Below the pieces are notes generated by a model that worked only from the letters and a program-made list of their open reading frames with translations, did not search any database and was not told the origin of the DNA. Made by a program: the position numbers and the translations under genes. Positions 25,673 through 37,345 of a stretch of DNA of 64,000 nucleotides are shown here, one piece after another (the stretch's first letter is position 1; each line of letters starts with the position of its first letter). Origin of the DNA: Cylicocyclus nassatus. Its lineage: Eukaryota > Nematoda > Chromadorea > Rhabditida > Strongylidae. Location of the stretch: NCBI GenBank assembly GCA_958299035.1, contig CATQJL010000112.1, forward strand, positions 41,234,833 to 41,298,832, written 5' to 3'.

Positions 25673-25943
25673 GTGGGGGCCTTTTATATAAGCATAAATC
25701 CTAAGGCCTCGGTCGCCAAGCCTTTCCTTACTTAGTTTGTGTTCTTTAAAAGATCCAAAGGTAGTTCGTAACGCAAATAATTCTTTGTCTTCAGTTGTAG
25801 AAAACAACAAAATTGCTCTGGATAAACTTATAGCTGAAGGCAACGCAAGAACTCGCAGCCTTGCTGCGGGACCTAGAACTACTTTTAGCACGGATTGGTA
25901 ACTATTTCCTTACGAGGAGGATGTTTGCAGTGTATTTACTCAC

Positions 25944-26123
25944 TCGCGACTATTGCGCATAGGAGGTTGGCTGGAGTTTCGGCTCCTGTGCGAGGTCGAC
26001 GCCACTTCCTCGTGCCTAGGCCGACTGCCGTTGGTGACGACTTCCTGCCCTCGGCTGGGTCCTGCGGCTTCTTGCTGAGCGCTCTGAGTGGATGTACGTC
26101 GTGTGTAGACATCTCCATCAGCC
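25944..26123 (-). CDS. vab-10: Exon C: Ser/Arg/Gln-rich internal exon, phase 2/2
   Basis: This 180-base minus-strand exon lies between a strong acceptor (AAAATTTTCAG) and a strong donor (GTGAGT). It enters and leaves in phase 2, so it can be included or skipped without shifting frame. In the phase that fits exon D it encodes 60 residues, starting ADGDVYTRRTSTQSAQQ and rich in Ser, Arg, Gln and Pro, with no recognised domain and probably disordered. A second frame is also open for the whole exon and starts at an ATG five bases after the acceptor (ATG GAG ATG). That frame ends in phase 1 and could join exon F directly if the acceptor were used for spliced-leader trans-splicing. The exon is well supported; which frame is used is inferred from phase. 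Confidence 0.75.
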
Positions 26124-28749
26124 CTGAAAATTTTGAGCACTCTATCCAGGCCATTTAACGGAAGATGAAAACACTGAAAAAATTCTGGTGCTCTGTGTTT
26201 CCACTGTTCCTTTCCAACCTGCGGGTCTTTTTTAGAGAAAAACAAGATACCTTTCATTTTTAAAAATACTTCACGGATTAGTGCCAACCTATGACATCTC
26301 AGAGTCACTCTCAAATACTTGTTCTAATCTAAAGCGCCGTACGGTTTAGTTTCTTGGACCTGAAAAAAAGGACCTGGCCTCTCTCTCTGCTTTTGGATTA
26401 TCCATGGTTCTTCGTTTCCACAAACCGGTCACCCTCCTCAAAGACAATGGCCTGATCAACAGTTTAGACAACACAATGTAGGTCTTTTATCTCTTTTCAC
26501 TTGATGCGCCCTTCGAATCAAGTGCTTGGAGCACGTGGTTGCCGAAATTTCTTTATGGTCATCTATTTTGTCATTTTAGCTATTTTTAAGAGGTTTGGGA
26601 ACACTCGATCAACTAAGATTACACACATAGATGAAAGCTCAAACTATGATCTTCATTTTTCATTATTTCACTATTCCTAATTTTGTTTGAATTACTGCAA
26701 AACGAGTGTGGTAGTGACCAAAACAAAAGATGTTCTAGAAGCACCACCATACTGTGATTGAGAGTGAGGTGGTAATTTTCTCTGTTCTTAAAGTTTGAGT
26801 GAACATATAGCAACGTTTGAAAAGAAAACACATAAAGGGTCTAACTTCGAGAAATTTTCGTTAAGAAACCGAAGAAGTTTGTGGAAAAACAGAAACAAGG
26901 AAAAAGCTGCTTCACGTTGGTTCAAGCGCGTGGTTTGTTCATGTTGCAGCTCAAACCAAAACTGTTTGAAACTGCGAAGAGAATTTGTTGGATCTCATAA
27001 TCATTCGATATGATTCTTTCAGAGTGAAAACATTATCGGAAAAATATTGGTAGATCATGGCCGGAACAATTAAAGTATTCAAAATTCACTGAAACTGTAT
27101 TCAAAATCACTGAAGTTTTGATAGTTCTTGTCTCATAAAATCTAAATAAATATAAATATTCGGTTGTGAAAGAAAAAGCCTCCGAGGTTTACATGGTCTC
27201 TTTTTTGTGCTGTGATTAAAAGATGATAACGAGACTGAAGGTGCTAAGCAACTGATAAGTTTTCAATGTGAACTAATCAATGTCGTCGACGATTCTAAGA
27301 TTTCCCCTTTGATCTGTGACTGCATACATAAAAAAAGCACTGTTGATATTCTGGACGTGTTGGATCTGAAACTATGTTCCAAAAGTTGCTGCTCATTCTG
27401 CGGGAAATTCTGATTTGTGTGTCGTCAGAAGTTCTGTAAACGCAAAAAGCACAGTTCAAGGCTTGCTCCACCTTCGGGTGTTCAAATGTGCCCGTGCCAG
27501 CGCCGTGTTGGAGCTGTGCCAGCACGGTCGATTGATCAACAAGCGGTGAGCATCTGTTAAGACACGGCGCTAGCAGCTTGCTGAAACGGCGCAGCACAGC
27601 GCCGGCATCCGAGCGACTTTAGACGCAGATTTGGACAGCCACAATTAGTGACACACTCGAATAATTTCTGATTTTTTGCACAACCATCCAAATTATAACA
27701 GCTTACTGCTAAGTTCGAGGTTGGCCCAAAATCACAACGTCCCCGTTACCTGCAAGGATTCCTACGCCCAGAAAACAAGATTTCATTTCGCTGCAGAATA
27801 GTACTCTTGAATTCAATTGATAGATGCCGTGCAATTTCTATGTGAATAGAAGTGTTCCCACAAACGAATGATTCAAGCCATGTCATTAATAGTTTGTCGA
27901 GAAACAAAGATATTGTACTATACGAAGGATTCTCTAACACTGATTCACAGTACCAAACACATATTCAGCATACGGTAATTCTATTTTCTGATAATTAGCA
28001 ATATCTTTCTAAGGATTAGTTCGCTTTTGCAATAATGCGTTAAACTCACTCCTATGGAAATTCATAGGAACTTAAATAATATAATGGTAAGTTCTAAGAT
28101 GGAAATTCAACTATTAAACGAAAATTCAGCTACGTTTCCTACAAATCAGTTTCTCAAGAACTATAATATCGCGGCTCAAATTCAGATAATTTAAAAAATA
28201 CAACTACGTTTTTGAATCTTAATTTTTGCTTGTGAAATAATAGATTAATGTGGAGGCGATCAAAACTTGGTTTTGCTGAGAAAGAGTGCATGAAAAATTT
28301 CCCTTCAAGATAGTAGACAAAAGCTATCAGCAATCGGAAGTAAAATGCGGAAAATATTGGGATAGTGGAGGTGAAAGAATTATTTTTCGAACAAATTCAC
28401 AACGAATTCAATAAGAACCACACCTTCCAAAAAAGAAATTCCGACATTCAGTTGCACTGAAGGTTCATATAAGGCTGCATTAACCATGATAATCGAGTGG
28501 GACCGTATGAATATGAGATCATCGTTGAAGGTACCCAATTTCACAAGTACGAGACGCATCTTTTTTATTTTTCAAACAAAAGCTCGGACGAACTAGTGTG
28601 CCTCGCAAAATGCTTGTTCTAGGTAAGGAGCAACATTTTAGCTGCCAAATGTGTGCTCAGAGTTGTCAAATTTAGAAAAAAATAGTTACTCGTGAATTTA
28701 GGGTACAAAACTCAAAATAACTCCGAGATTGCCATTCAAACATAGTTAC
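26124..28749 (-). other. Intron between exons B and C
   Basis: A somewhat GC-rich minus-strand open frame at 27295-27597 (FSKLLAPCLNRCSPLVD) has no clear acceptor or donor and is left unassigned. Otherwise nothing recognised. Confidence 0.45.
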
Positions 28750-28937
28750 CTCTTCAAAGCTGAACGAACAAGTCGCCAGCGGTCTCGACACTTGTCACTA
28801 AGCCTTCGTAAGGAGAATCGCCGAAAAGGTGAGGGAGAATCGACTGAAAAGTCGTCGACGTTGGCCATTCGATTTGAAGCGCGACAGTGTTTAGGAGGTT
28901 CGATCGAGCAGTGCTTACTAATTGAGGGCGGCTTCAT
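28750..28937 (-). CDS. vab-10: Exon B: alternative first coding exon
   Basis: This minus-strand open frame starts at an ATG (MKPPSISKHCSIEPPKHC...) and ends at donor GTAACT in phase 2, matching exons C and D. The 62 residues are Ser/Pro-rich, then strongly basic with SPFRRFSLRRL and a possible amphipathic end (RDRWRLVRSALK). The frame stays open upstream of the ATG, but no good acceptor is visible there. A GC-rich tract with repeated ACGTCA boxes lies just upstream, so this is read as a first exon with its own promoter. A basic N-terminus could favour membrane or nuclear contacts, but no targeting signal can be named. Confidence 0.6.
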
Positions 28938-29193
28938 CAGTTCGTCAACGGGCCAACTCAGCGATTTTCGTTTTTTCCTTCTCACGCAGGTACCAAGCGG
29001 GCGCGGAGCTTATGCGAAAGCTTCGCAAGGACTAGACTGACCTTTTGCTGCGCAGCGCCTTCACCGAGCAGCACTTTGCACCCATCGGAAGCTCTGCAGC
29101 CTCTCAGTGTCGAAAGACTGCAATTCACATCGATTGATCGGTGATTCGTCATCTGACGCAGCTACGACACATACGCACACATCACAATGAACA

Positions 29194-29213
29194 ACGTCAG
29201 ACGTCAAACGTCA
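29194..29213 (-). promoter_or_regulatory. Three ACGTCA (CRE-like) boxes upstream of exon B
   Basis: Three copies of ACGTCA occur with starts 7 bases apart, about 260 bases upstream of the exon B start codon. ACGTCA is half of the cAMP-response element bound by CREB/ATF-type bZIP proteins. The tract around it (about 28990-29420) has more GC and CpG than its surroundings, as expected for a promoter. Function is inferred only from motif and position. Confidence 0.35.
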
Positions 29214-32200
29214 AAGGACAGTGGCACCCAGAAGCGGCGATGAACAGCGAGTTTTTCTAAAGAATCATAGATGTGGCAAGCGAGTATGGCAAGAACAACG
29301 GCAGTTTGGCAAAAGGTCGCAGCGCTTCTATCGTTAGCTGGCAGGGTCATTTAACGACTAGCAACCATAAAAGCGAACAGCTCATCCACAATCACATCGT
29401 CGTCGTCGCGCTCAGCACACACACACGCTTGTTCGCGATTTTATTGGCTTTGGAATTGGAAGTGAAAGGCGTGCTTCTCTCATTGCTTAGTGGCCAAAAT
29501 GAAACTTTTGCGTTATCAATGTCATCACCAGGTTTGCCACGCTTGGAATTTTGCAAATCAAAGAAACCTTGCACTGTAGTTATCATATCTGACTTGCGTA
29601 TGCAATTTTCAAGCCGTTGGCTTTGTGATGCCTTGTTTTGATTTTTGATGTACATGTACCCATCAGTGGCGAAAAAATATTTTTCAGGGTGGGGGAGGGG
29701 GGGGGGGGCGGACATTGTCCTCGGATGATGGATGTATGACGTCTGCCATGCCTTCAATTTGGGATCTTATAAATATTTTGCGCACCCTTAACCCCTTTAG
29801 AAGAAAAGGGGAGTGGCTGTAGCCACGTTTGGAACAAAATTATAGGGATAACTTGCACTTTCGAAAAATATTATCCTATGGTTATTTGCAAGTGAGAATG
29901 AGCTACTCGCGCAATTTTATATCTTGTGGAAATTGAATTCAAAAAATTTCGACCAATTCTCGAGGGGGAGGGGACCCCAAACAGTAGGTATTGTCTGTAG
30001 CTGTGGATGAGCTGTGATGCTTTTGTTTGCATGAAATCGGCCGAACCGGCCACTCAAAAACACTCAATAGAATCTTGTGAAAGACCCAGAAAACAACCGA
30101 AAGCCAACAAAAATCGTAAACAATTACAGGTGGTCTTGAGGCTTTTCACTCAAACAATCAGAATTCTCACAGAAAAGTTTTAGCCAAAACTTGAACAATC
30201 TTTTATAATCTCTCAGTTATATGAAGCAAATACTTGCAAGAGCTCTCAGATAAATTATTCTCGAAGTCATTTTGCTAATTCCATGTTAAATAAGGTAGGA
30301 ATTTTATTCTAGTCTCCCAAAAGCTATTAGAAAGTTACAAACAAACGCTTGGACATTTTTTCTTGTTTTTTGTTGTTGAAAAAATTGCCACTTTTTATGA
30401 AAGTGTCATCTTTCTTAGAGCAAAGATGCACAAAATCAAAACTTTTAAATATGTAATTTTGGAGCTCGCTTTTGTCATTTTTAAATTCAAGCACATCGAA
30501 AATGTTATTCAAAAATTCTTAAGGTATTAAGTGGGATTGTCTAGGACAAACTTCTAGACTAGCTCTTCGCGTGCATCTGCTAGTGTACAAGATATCGGAA
30601 GGAACTTTGTTTGATGAAAAGAGAAGAAAAAGCCACATAAGATATGTTGTGTTTTGGATACATCAGCTAGTGTCTAGCACTGCTTTAGACTTTATCGGCA
30701 CCTAGAGAGAAAAAGAAATTCCATCGAATGGTACATTCTTATCCATCCAACAGCTTCGAGTTAATCAGTATGTTTCGGAGAACTTTTAGAAGATCTAATT
30801 CTGGGATAAAAGGCAAAGAAAATTATCCTCGCTGTCAAATCCTCATAAAGATGGAAAGAAAGCTAGCAAGAGCAAAAGCACTTCTGCACATCACTAAATT
30901 TGGCGCTATTCAGAGCTGCACTACGCATTGGCGACGATATTTGCGTCACATCAGAGGTCTCATTGCGATGAACAACGAACAAATTTGCTTAAAAGCTTTT
31001 TTCGTTTACAGACATTATATTCATGCCGCCGCAGCGCTGTGTAAACCTACAGAATCTGCTCATAAAATTTACAACCTTGTACGATTGAATGATGGTAGTG
31101 CACATACATAGCAGAATCTATAAGGAGAATTTTCAAGAATAATTTCGGGGACCGGTTAGCTGTATTTATTAGGTGTCCCAGAAGTCCTACAACAAACTTT
31201 ATGGAAATCCATAAAGTTGAGCTTCCGCGCTACGCTCGAAAGAGCATTTATTGTTTGCGAATCGCGACTGTACAAGCGATAAATAGGACCACAAATCGTA
31301 GTTTTCTAATTTTGGTGGCTATATATGCTAAAATATTCAATAAATTTCAATCATACTTTCAATTTTGATACTGTGACTTACTCTTTCTAGCTGGAAAAAT
31401 GTCGTGCTCATCGCACTGATTCGATTGGATTTCCAAAAATGCAGCATTACTAATATGAAATACAAAATCACTTACCAAATATTTTGACACGTATTTAGTG
31501 CATATCAAATCGTTTCCTCTAGACTATTCAGAGCGAATTTTTCATAATTTATGTTGCTGACATAAAGGGCAGTAATTTGGAGGAGCATGTTAAGATAAAG
31601 TGATTATAACCGAACGAAGCATTTTTACCACAATAAGTTAATTGAAACCTAGATAGACCAATCTAAACGAAGTTGTCGACAACTGAGATGAGTTTCCTTG
31701 AACATAACCATTTACAGAATGATAAACGATGTAGCAGCGTATTTGGACGAAAGCTCTGGAACTGTCAATGGAAGCAACGACGAACGAATGAATGAATTAT
31801 CAGAGATGTGAACACCAATTGGGGAGGGGCTTTGTTCCTGTAGCCCTTACATGTGCTTTGGGTAGAGGCTGATTAAAGGGGATGGGAGGGATGAGGTTAT
31901 AAATCAACAATGCCAAGGTCTTTATACAGCTAAGAAGAGATCTTATTTAGAAAAAGTGCATGGCAATAAGTTTTTTTGCCACTGCGGGAGAACAGTAAAG
32001 CTACGAAGATAGCAAGAAAAAGAACTAAAGAAGAAACATAATTTCTTTCTTACACTTTTATGGTGATGCCCTTCGCAATAGCCGTAAATCCTGGGGTAAC
32101 ATAGAACTAGACTTCTTTGTTCAGTTTTTCTTTCCACTGCAGATTTGCTACAACTTTCCAGGCAGCGTCGGGCAAGATCTTGCAACTATGGTCAAGCCGG

Positions 32201-32408
32201 GGTCGCGAGAGCCTCGGAGAGGAATGGATGGTATTGAGATGACATTGGCGGAGGGGAGGGGCAGAAGTTGAGCTTGAAAAACAGAAAATTCCTAAATGAG
32301 AAAGATTTCTGGACAATTAAGAAATGCGCTAGATCAATGTAATCAGGTCACCAAAAGCCTATAAAAAAGTTGTCACGAAGAATGAACAATTTTGCATTTT
32401 CACGTACG
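29214..32408 (-). other. Intronic DNA, G-rich run and chance frames
   Basis: A minus-strand frame at 29392-29640 ends beside a weak GTGATT donor in phase 2; it is only a remote candidate for another first exon. A G-rich run occupies about 29687-29712. A plus-strand 127-codon frame at 30728-31111 is within chance expectation. A diverged TTAGGTGTCCCAGAAGTCC end near 31171 may be a mariner-like remnant. Confidence 0.4.
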
Positions 32409-32948
32409 TACAAGACTACTCGTAATTTGTGAAAAAAAACGCACAGTCGCCCGATTCATGTGAAATATGGTAAATATCAAGAATTCGTCCACTCTGAAGC
32501 GGGATATGGTCGTAGCTGACCATATCTCGCTTCAGAGTGGACGAATTCTTGATCCAAAGGGATCACTCGACTCAGCTTGGCGCAGCGCATCTTCTGATGT
32601 ATAGAAGTGCCTGTTTGGATCCAGGAGAAGCCAGATTCCACGAATCATCTCAGAGCTTACGGTAGGTTGCCCAGTAAGTGCAATGAATAAGCAACTGAGC
32701 AACCTACCGTAAGCAAATTGAAACGGTTCGTGGGATCTGGCCTCCTGCTGTGTCCAAGCGGGGGCTTCTAATATCAGAAGTTGCGCAGGGCCAAGCTAAG
32801 TCGAATGTTGTCCTTGGATTAAGTCTCAAATTTTTGCTTACGGTAGGTTGAATTCGTCCACTCTGAAGCGAGCAATGGCCACGCTACGGTGATGTCACAT
32901 TAATCGGGCGACTGTGCGTGGTTTTTAAAAAATACGAGCAGTATTGTA
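32409..32948. mobile_element. Multi-hairpin foldback element
   Basis: Outer inverted ends TACAAGACTACTCGTA and ACGCACAGTCGCCCGATT match their inverses at 32890-32948. Inside are a near-perfect palindrome at 32478-32553 (ATTCGTCCACTCTGAAGCG stem) and a second one around GCTTACGGTAGGTTG at about 32655-32715. A longer diverged pair of arms at 32555-32680 and 32695-32820 surrounds the second. The first hairpin's block and the TACGGTAGGTTG block recur fused at 32837-32866. No coding capacity. Confidence 0.8.
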
Positions 32949-35756
32949 TACCTATCATAAACTCGCCATCACTTCAAACAAAGCGTGTACGACCTTCGTA
33001 ATCGTGTATCCAAAGTCTGAGATATTCTCGCACTTACTAGCATGCCCTAGCCATGCAGGATAGAACAGAAAAACGGAAAATGTGGAAAAATATGTGAATT
33101 CTGTGGCAAAAAGGGTTATGAAGGCATATAGTATCATCCGTAGGTTGAGGACCCCTTTTTTAAGACTTAAAAAATCATTTCTTTTTCCACACTTACTCGC
33201 GTTGCAACACTATGTATAATTATGTTCCGCGCGAGAATCCCCAAAAAACAGAATAGGATTGACGCCCAGCATTTCTATCAAATGATTTCCCTTTATGCAG
33301 GATGACTGCTCTACAAAAACACTAATAACAATAAATCCTTTGCGGAATCCACAAAGATCCCTCAATCGACGTAATTCCACGGCAGGATCACTTCTCCATA
33401 AATCTTTCATTTTATGTGGTATAATAATAGGGCTGCGAAATTGCCACTTTTTGAGAATCATCTACTTGGTAACATTAATGCAAAGCCATTACCATGAATG
33501 GGCTAACCCTGAAAGCGCTAATATACTTCAGAAAGTCAAATTCATGGTCTGTCGTTATTCACGGTACGTGGTAGGCAATGTGATGAATGGAAAGGGAGAG
33601 CAGGAGCAGAATGAACAATGAATAAGAGATTTTAGCAACCGTCAATTATTGGATGAAGAAGAATAATAAGAGCAACTGAAAAGGCAAAGTTTTCGGTAAG
33701 GCCTGACTACAAACGAAAATGACAATTTTTGGATTCATATATTCACGGATGACATCAACCTTCTTGACTCTAAATTTCGAAATAATGATCATATCGGCCA
33801 TTCTGACGACATAACAAATCATTTTTCGCTACTTTATTAAAGTCGCGCTGGATTTGCTTATTCTCTCGAAAATTTTGAAGAATTTTCTCGATGTCTTTGG
33901 TGATCACAACCTTACAAGTGTCTTTGTTACTCAAAATATATAATTGATTATGTGACTAGCAGCTATAAATTCATGCAAAACCGATAAGGTAGATATGCAA
34001 ATGGTTTGGAGAAATGCATAGAATGCGATGCCTTGTGAAAAGGCGATTTAAAAGAATCAATCCTAGACAGTTCTGTGATAAATACTTAACCCTCTGGTAG
34101 AAAAGAAAGAATATCTGGAGCGTGAGCTCTGCAGTGCTAGACAATACACTCCATAGTAAAGAATAGTCTTCATGAAAAGGCGGCAGAATAAATGGCCGTA
34201 GGATCCACACGCGGTGGACGCTTTCCTGGCGGCCAAGAGAGCATGAAAAATGGCGTTTACAATTGTACGATAAGATCTTCGTTGTTGATATATGTTATAG
34301 CTTTGTTGAGCCTTGCTGTTATAATTGTAGATGCAGATATGAAGCTCACTGGAGCCATAGCGAGTAAGGAATGCGATGTGCTGATGTTACAGATTTCAGA
34401 AAATCTATTTTTCTTCAACTACAATTCACCATAACTCTTTGCAAAGGTAATCGTGGGAAAGCGCTATGAATTCTGTTGTGAACTATGCGGCAGCATCGCT
34501 GAGATGGATTTTCTAGCTAAAGTGCAATACGATTTCCTTTGGAGACCTTAAATTTGAGAAATCTGGAAAGTATCGGCTGGTGCATAAATTTTGTCCTTTA
34601 GCAATTTTCAATGCAAAATATTATAACTTCTTAGAATCAATTTTTTCGGCAATCTTATTTTTCTTCATTAGTCAAGCCTTTGGCTATAGGAAATATAATA
34701 TGCCTTACAAAAACACTGCTGTAGAAGAAGGTTGCAATAATTTTGCCATATTTTGTTTTCACCTGCTTTTCTTAGACATGGTGATGCTCCCCAATAAGAA
34801 CAGGCAGGCATATTTAGTAGTCATCACTGGAAAGCGAAAATTGTGAAAATTATGATATCAGCGTAAAAAGTTCATAGAATTCTGTAGACTTAGTGATTTT
34901 GTTTGAGCAAATCAAAAAGGACCGATTTTTGCCTCACTTTTGCGCACCCTTTTGTGACCTTTTTCAATTCATAAAATTTTTACAAATGCCGCAAGCGCTG
35001 AAGAATTACTGGTGTATGGGCCTGCTAGACCTTGCTCTACTCCCTTAACTGCAACTTTTCCTAATCGATTTATTGACTGTAGAACATCCATATGAAGTAT
35101 AAATTTTCGATAAAAGATTCTGCAAATTCTGCAAACGAGGTTTTTGAAAAAAAGTAGGTTATTGTATACGCTAGCCCATAACATCTTTATTCCGTGACCA
35201 TCAGAAGAACCCAGCGGCACGAGCAATGTGGTGATTTTCTTCCAAGAATATATCTTGAAGTGGAGAAGATATTTCGACGGTGTGCTTTTAGGCTAGCAAT
35301 CTTGCTAGAGTGAGGATATTCATGAAATTCAATATGTAACAGAAAGAGCAGAAAAACATTTTTTATTGGTTAAGAGATTTCCGCATTTGACATGAGAATC
35401 TCCCAAAACAGCTGCTCCAAACACAAGGCAAAAAAACAGAAGTTATTCAGCAGCCTGATATTAGGATAGTGCAAGTGTGCTCGAGGTTTAAGCCAGTGGT
35501 CGGCAAGGAATTGATGGTATTTAGATGGGAAATTCCTGCCCAAGAATATTCTTCAATGACCAAAATAAAACTCACATAATTGGCTCAGTCTAAAGTGGCA
35601 AGAAGATGTGTTTTTTGGATTATCTTCGTCCTCGTCGATTGTGAGTTTTTTCTTGGGATGTAGCAGGTCCCTTAGGCTCTTATGTATAGAGCAAAAGTGA
35701 TTTTATGCAACTTGTAATGATCAGAACCACGCATCACATCTATGCTGAAAGAAGTA
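32949..35756 (-). other. Intronic DNA, nothing recognised
   Basis: A minus-strand GTAAGT near 33176 is not preceded by an open frame in phase. No repeats or RNA genes seen. Confidence 0.45.
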
Positions 35757-36138
35757 TTAGGTTGTCCCATAAGTATTTCCATATCTGACTTTTCACCGTC
35801 AAGGTCAGTTCTTCTTTACTTTTGATAAAATGCGGGGCACCGTTCGACAGATCAAAGCAAGCTCTACAAAATGGCGTTCAAAATCCGCACAAAGCTTTAT
35901 CCTCATCAAGTTTCAAGCCGAAATAAAAACATTTCCGAATTCCCGAAAAAACGAAAAGTGTCATATATCAGTTCAAAACAACTCTGCAAATTTCTCACTT
36001 GCTCACTCATAAACCCTACTCATTAGACATTTTATGCACTTGCCGCATTTTTTCTATGGCTAGAAACCAAGAAAAAACAATGAGAAAACCAAAAAAACTA
36101 ATTTGAAGGTATGAATATGAACTTATGGGTCAATCTAG
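35757..36138. mobile_element. Mariner-like non-autonomous element
   Basis: Left end TTAGGTTGTCCCATAAGTAT and diverged right end ATACTTATGGG-like (...GAACTTATGGGTCAATCTAG), both flanked by TA. 382 bases, no transposase. Confidence 0.7.
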
Positions 36139-36632
36139 TATGATTAGGATGACAAGGGAACGAATTCGGCACGTATACGGGCCCGAGAGACTTGAAACTA
36201 GGTGTAAGAAACCATGAAGGTTGTAAGAGTAAAGCATGGCAAATCTTTTTTCGTCAATGAACATTGCACGCCCGAAGAAAGTCGTATCTCAAACCTCATA
36301 ATTCAAGCTTTTGTGTGGATCTATCCTTTTTCCCGGAGCCCATCTATTATCTGATCCAGAACTGTTAAAGCTTTGTCTTTTCCGCCGTTCTTTATTAAGG
36401 AAAGATCGTCGTTTGGCCGCTTTTCCGTGTTTTCTCATCATTCCTGCGGTTTGCCTGTATTGCCTGGACTGCGAAACGCATGATTATGGCCCGTAGTAAA
36501 CCCCCCATCCGGGCATCTCTCGACGCGGACCGGAGTTGAGGTCATCGCGCTTCATTCCAGCATCCAGTGAGCTATTGATTTGGATGTGGATCGCTTCCTA
36601 GACATGATAACCACATGTGTTCTCAAAAAATA

Positions 36633-36715
36633 AACCACTTGAGCTGGTCTGGTCAAACGGATAAGCGATTGGAATCACACGCGCGCGGTCCTGGTTCGAC
36701 ACCGGCTAGCGCCAC
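36633..36715 (+). repeat. tRNA-like sequence (degenerate or SINE head)
   Basis: Has a matching A-box (TGGTCAAACGG) and B-box (GGTTCGACACC) at tRNA-like spacing. The acceptor stem pairs poorly and the T-stem has a mismatch, so it is read as a tRNA pseudogene or SINE head rather than a functional tRNA. Confidence 0.4.
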
Positions 36716-37159
36716 AACTTTTGCTGCATCGCCGGACAATCTTTGATAGCGGCCACTGTCGAAAAAAATCGATGATGACCGCTAACAAGGATATCACTTA
36801 GCAAATGGACAGATAAAACAAAACTGACATATTTTGACGGAGAATTCATGAAAAACTGAAATTTTTGGAACATAAATAAAACGTAATAAATAAGTAGATT
36901 CTCTTCTAAAGTAGTTTTTACAAGAAACTAAGATTGCTCTGCAAAAAAAAGAAGAAAATTTTTATCCTTGCTTTTGTCGCCAAAATCAGCTGTTCATCGA
37001 TCCTTCCCTTTTCGGGCGCCGGTATTGTGCAGTTTTGCGCCGATTTTTTCTGCATTTTTTGGCAAAGTTGTGTGTATCGTAAGTTACTCAGGAGCAACTT
37101 ATGTTAGATGCAGTCACCTCTTGTCTGCGTCTCCTCTTCTACACACTATTTGGATCACT

Positions 37160-37345
37160 CTAACATCCGTTCACGTTGAGGTGACTTGAACGTGAACTGA
37201 TGTGGAAGAGTTGACTGCGGCAGGTGGACAGATGGTCAACTATCAGTTGACTTGACCATCTTATAGCATGGGAACGTGGACGGTGATCAGTTCACCTCAC
37301 CTAAGGTGAACTGATGGGATAAGTTGAGTTCACCTCAACTGATCG
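37160..37345. repeat. Four consecutive hairpins
   Basis: In under 200 bases: GTTCACGTT/AACGTGAAC (about 37167), AGATGGTCAACT/AGTTGACTTGACCATCT (about 37230), ATCAGTTCACCT/AGGTGAACTGAT (about 37283) and AGTTGAG/CTCAACT (about 37325). All reuse GTTGAGGTGAAC-like words, and the outer units are inverse to each other, suggesting a small foldback MITE. Confidence 0.65.

Noticed and set aside
30728..31111. 127-codon ATG frame on the plus strand
   Set aside because: No splice signals or recognisable domain. One or two frames of this length are expected by chance at this composition.
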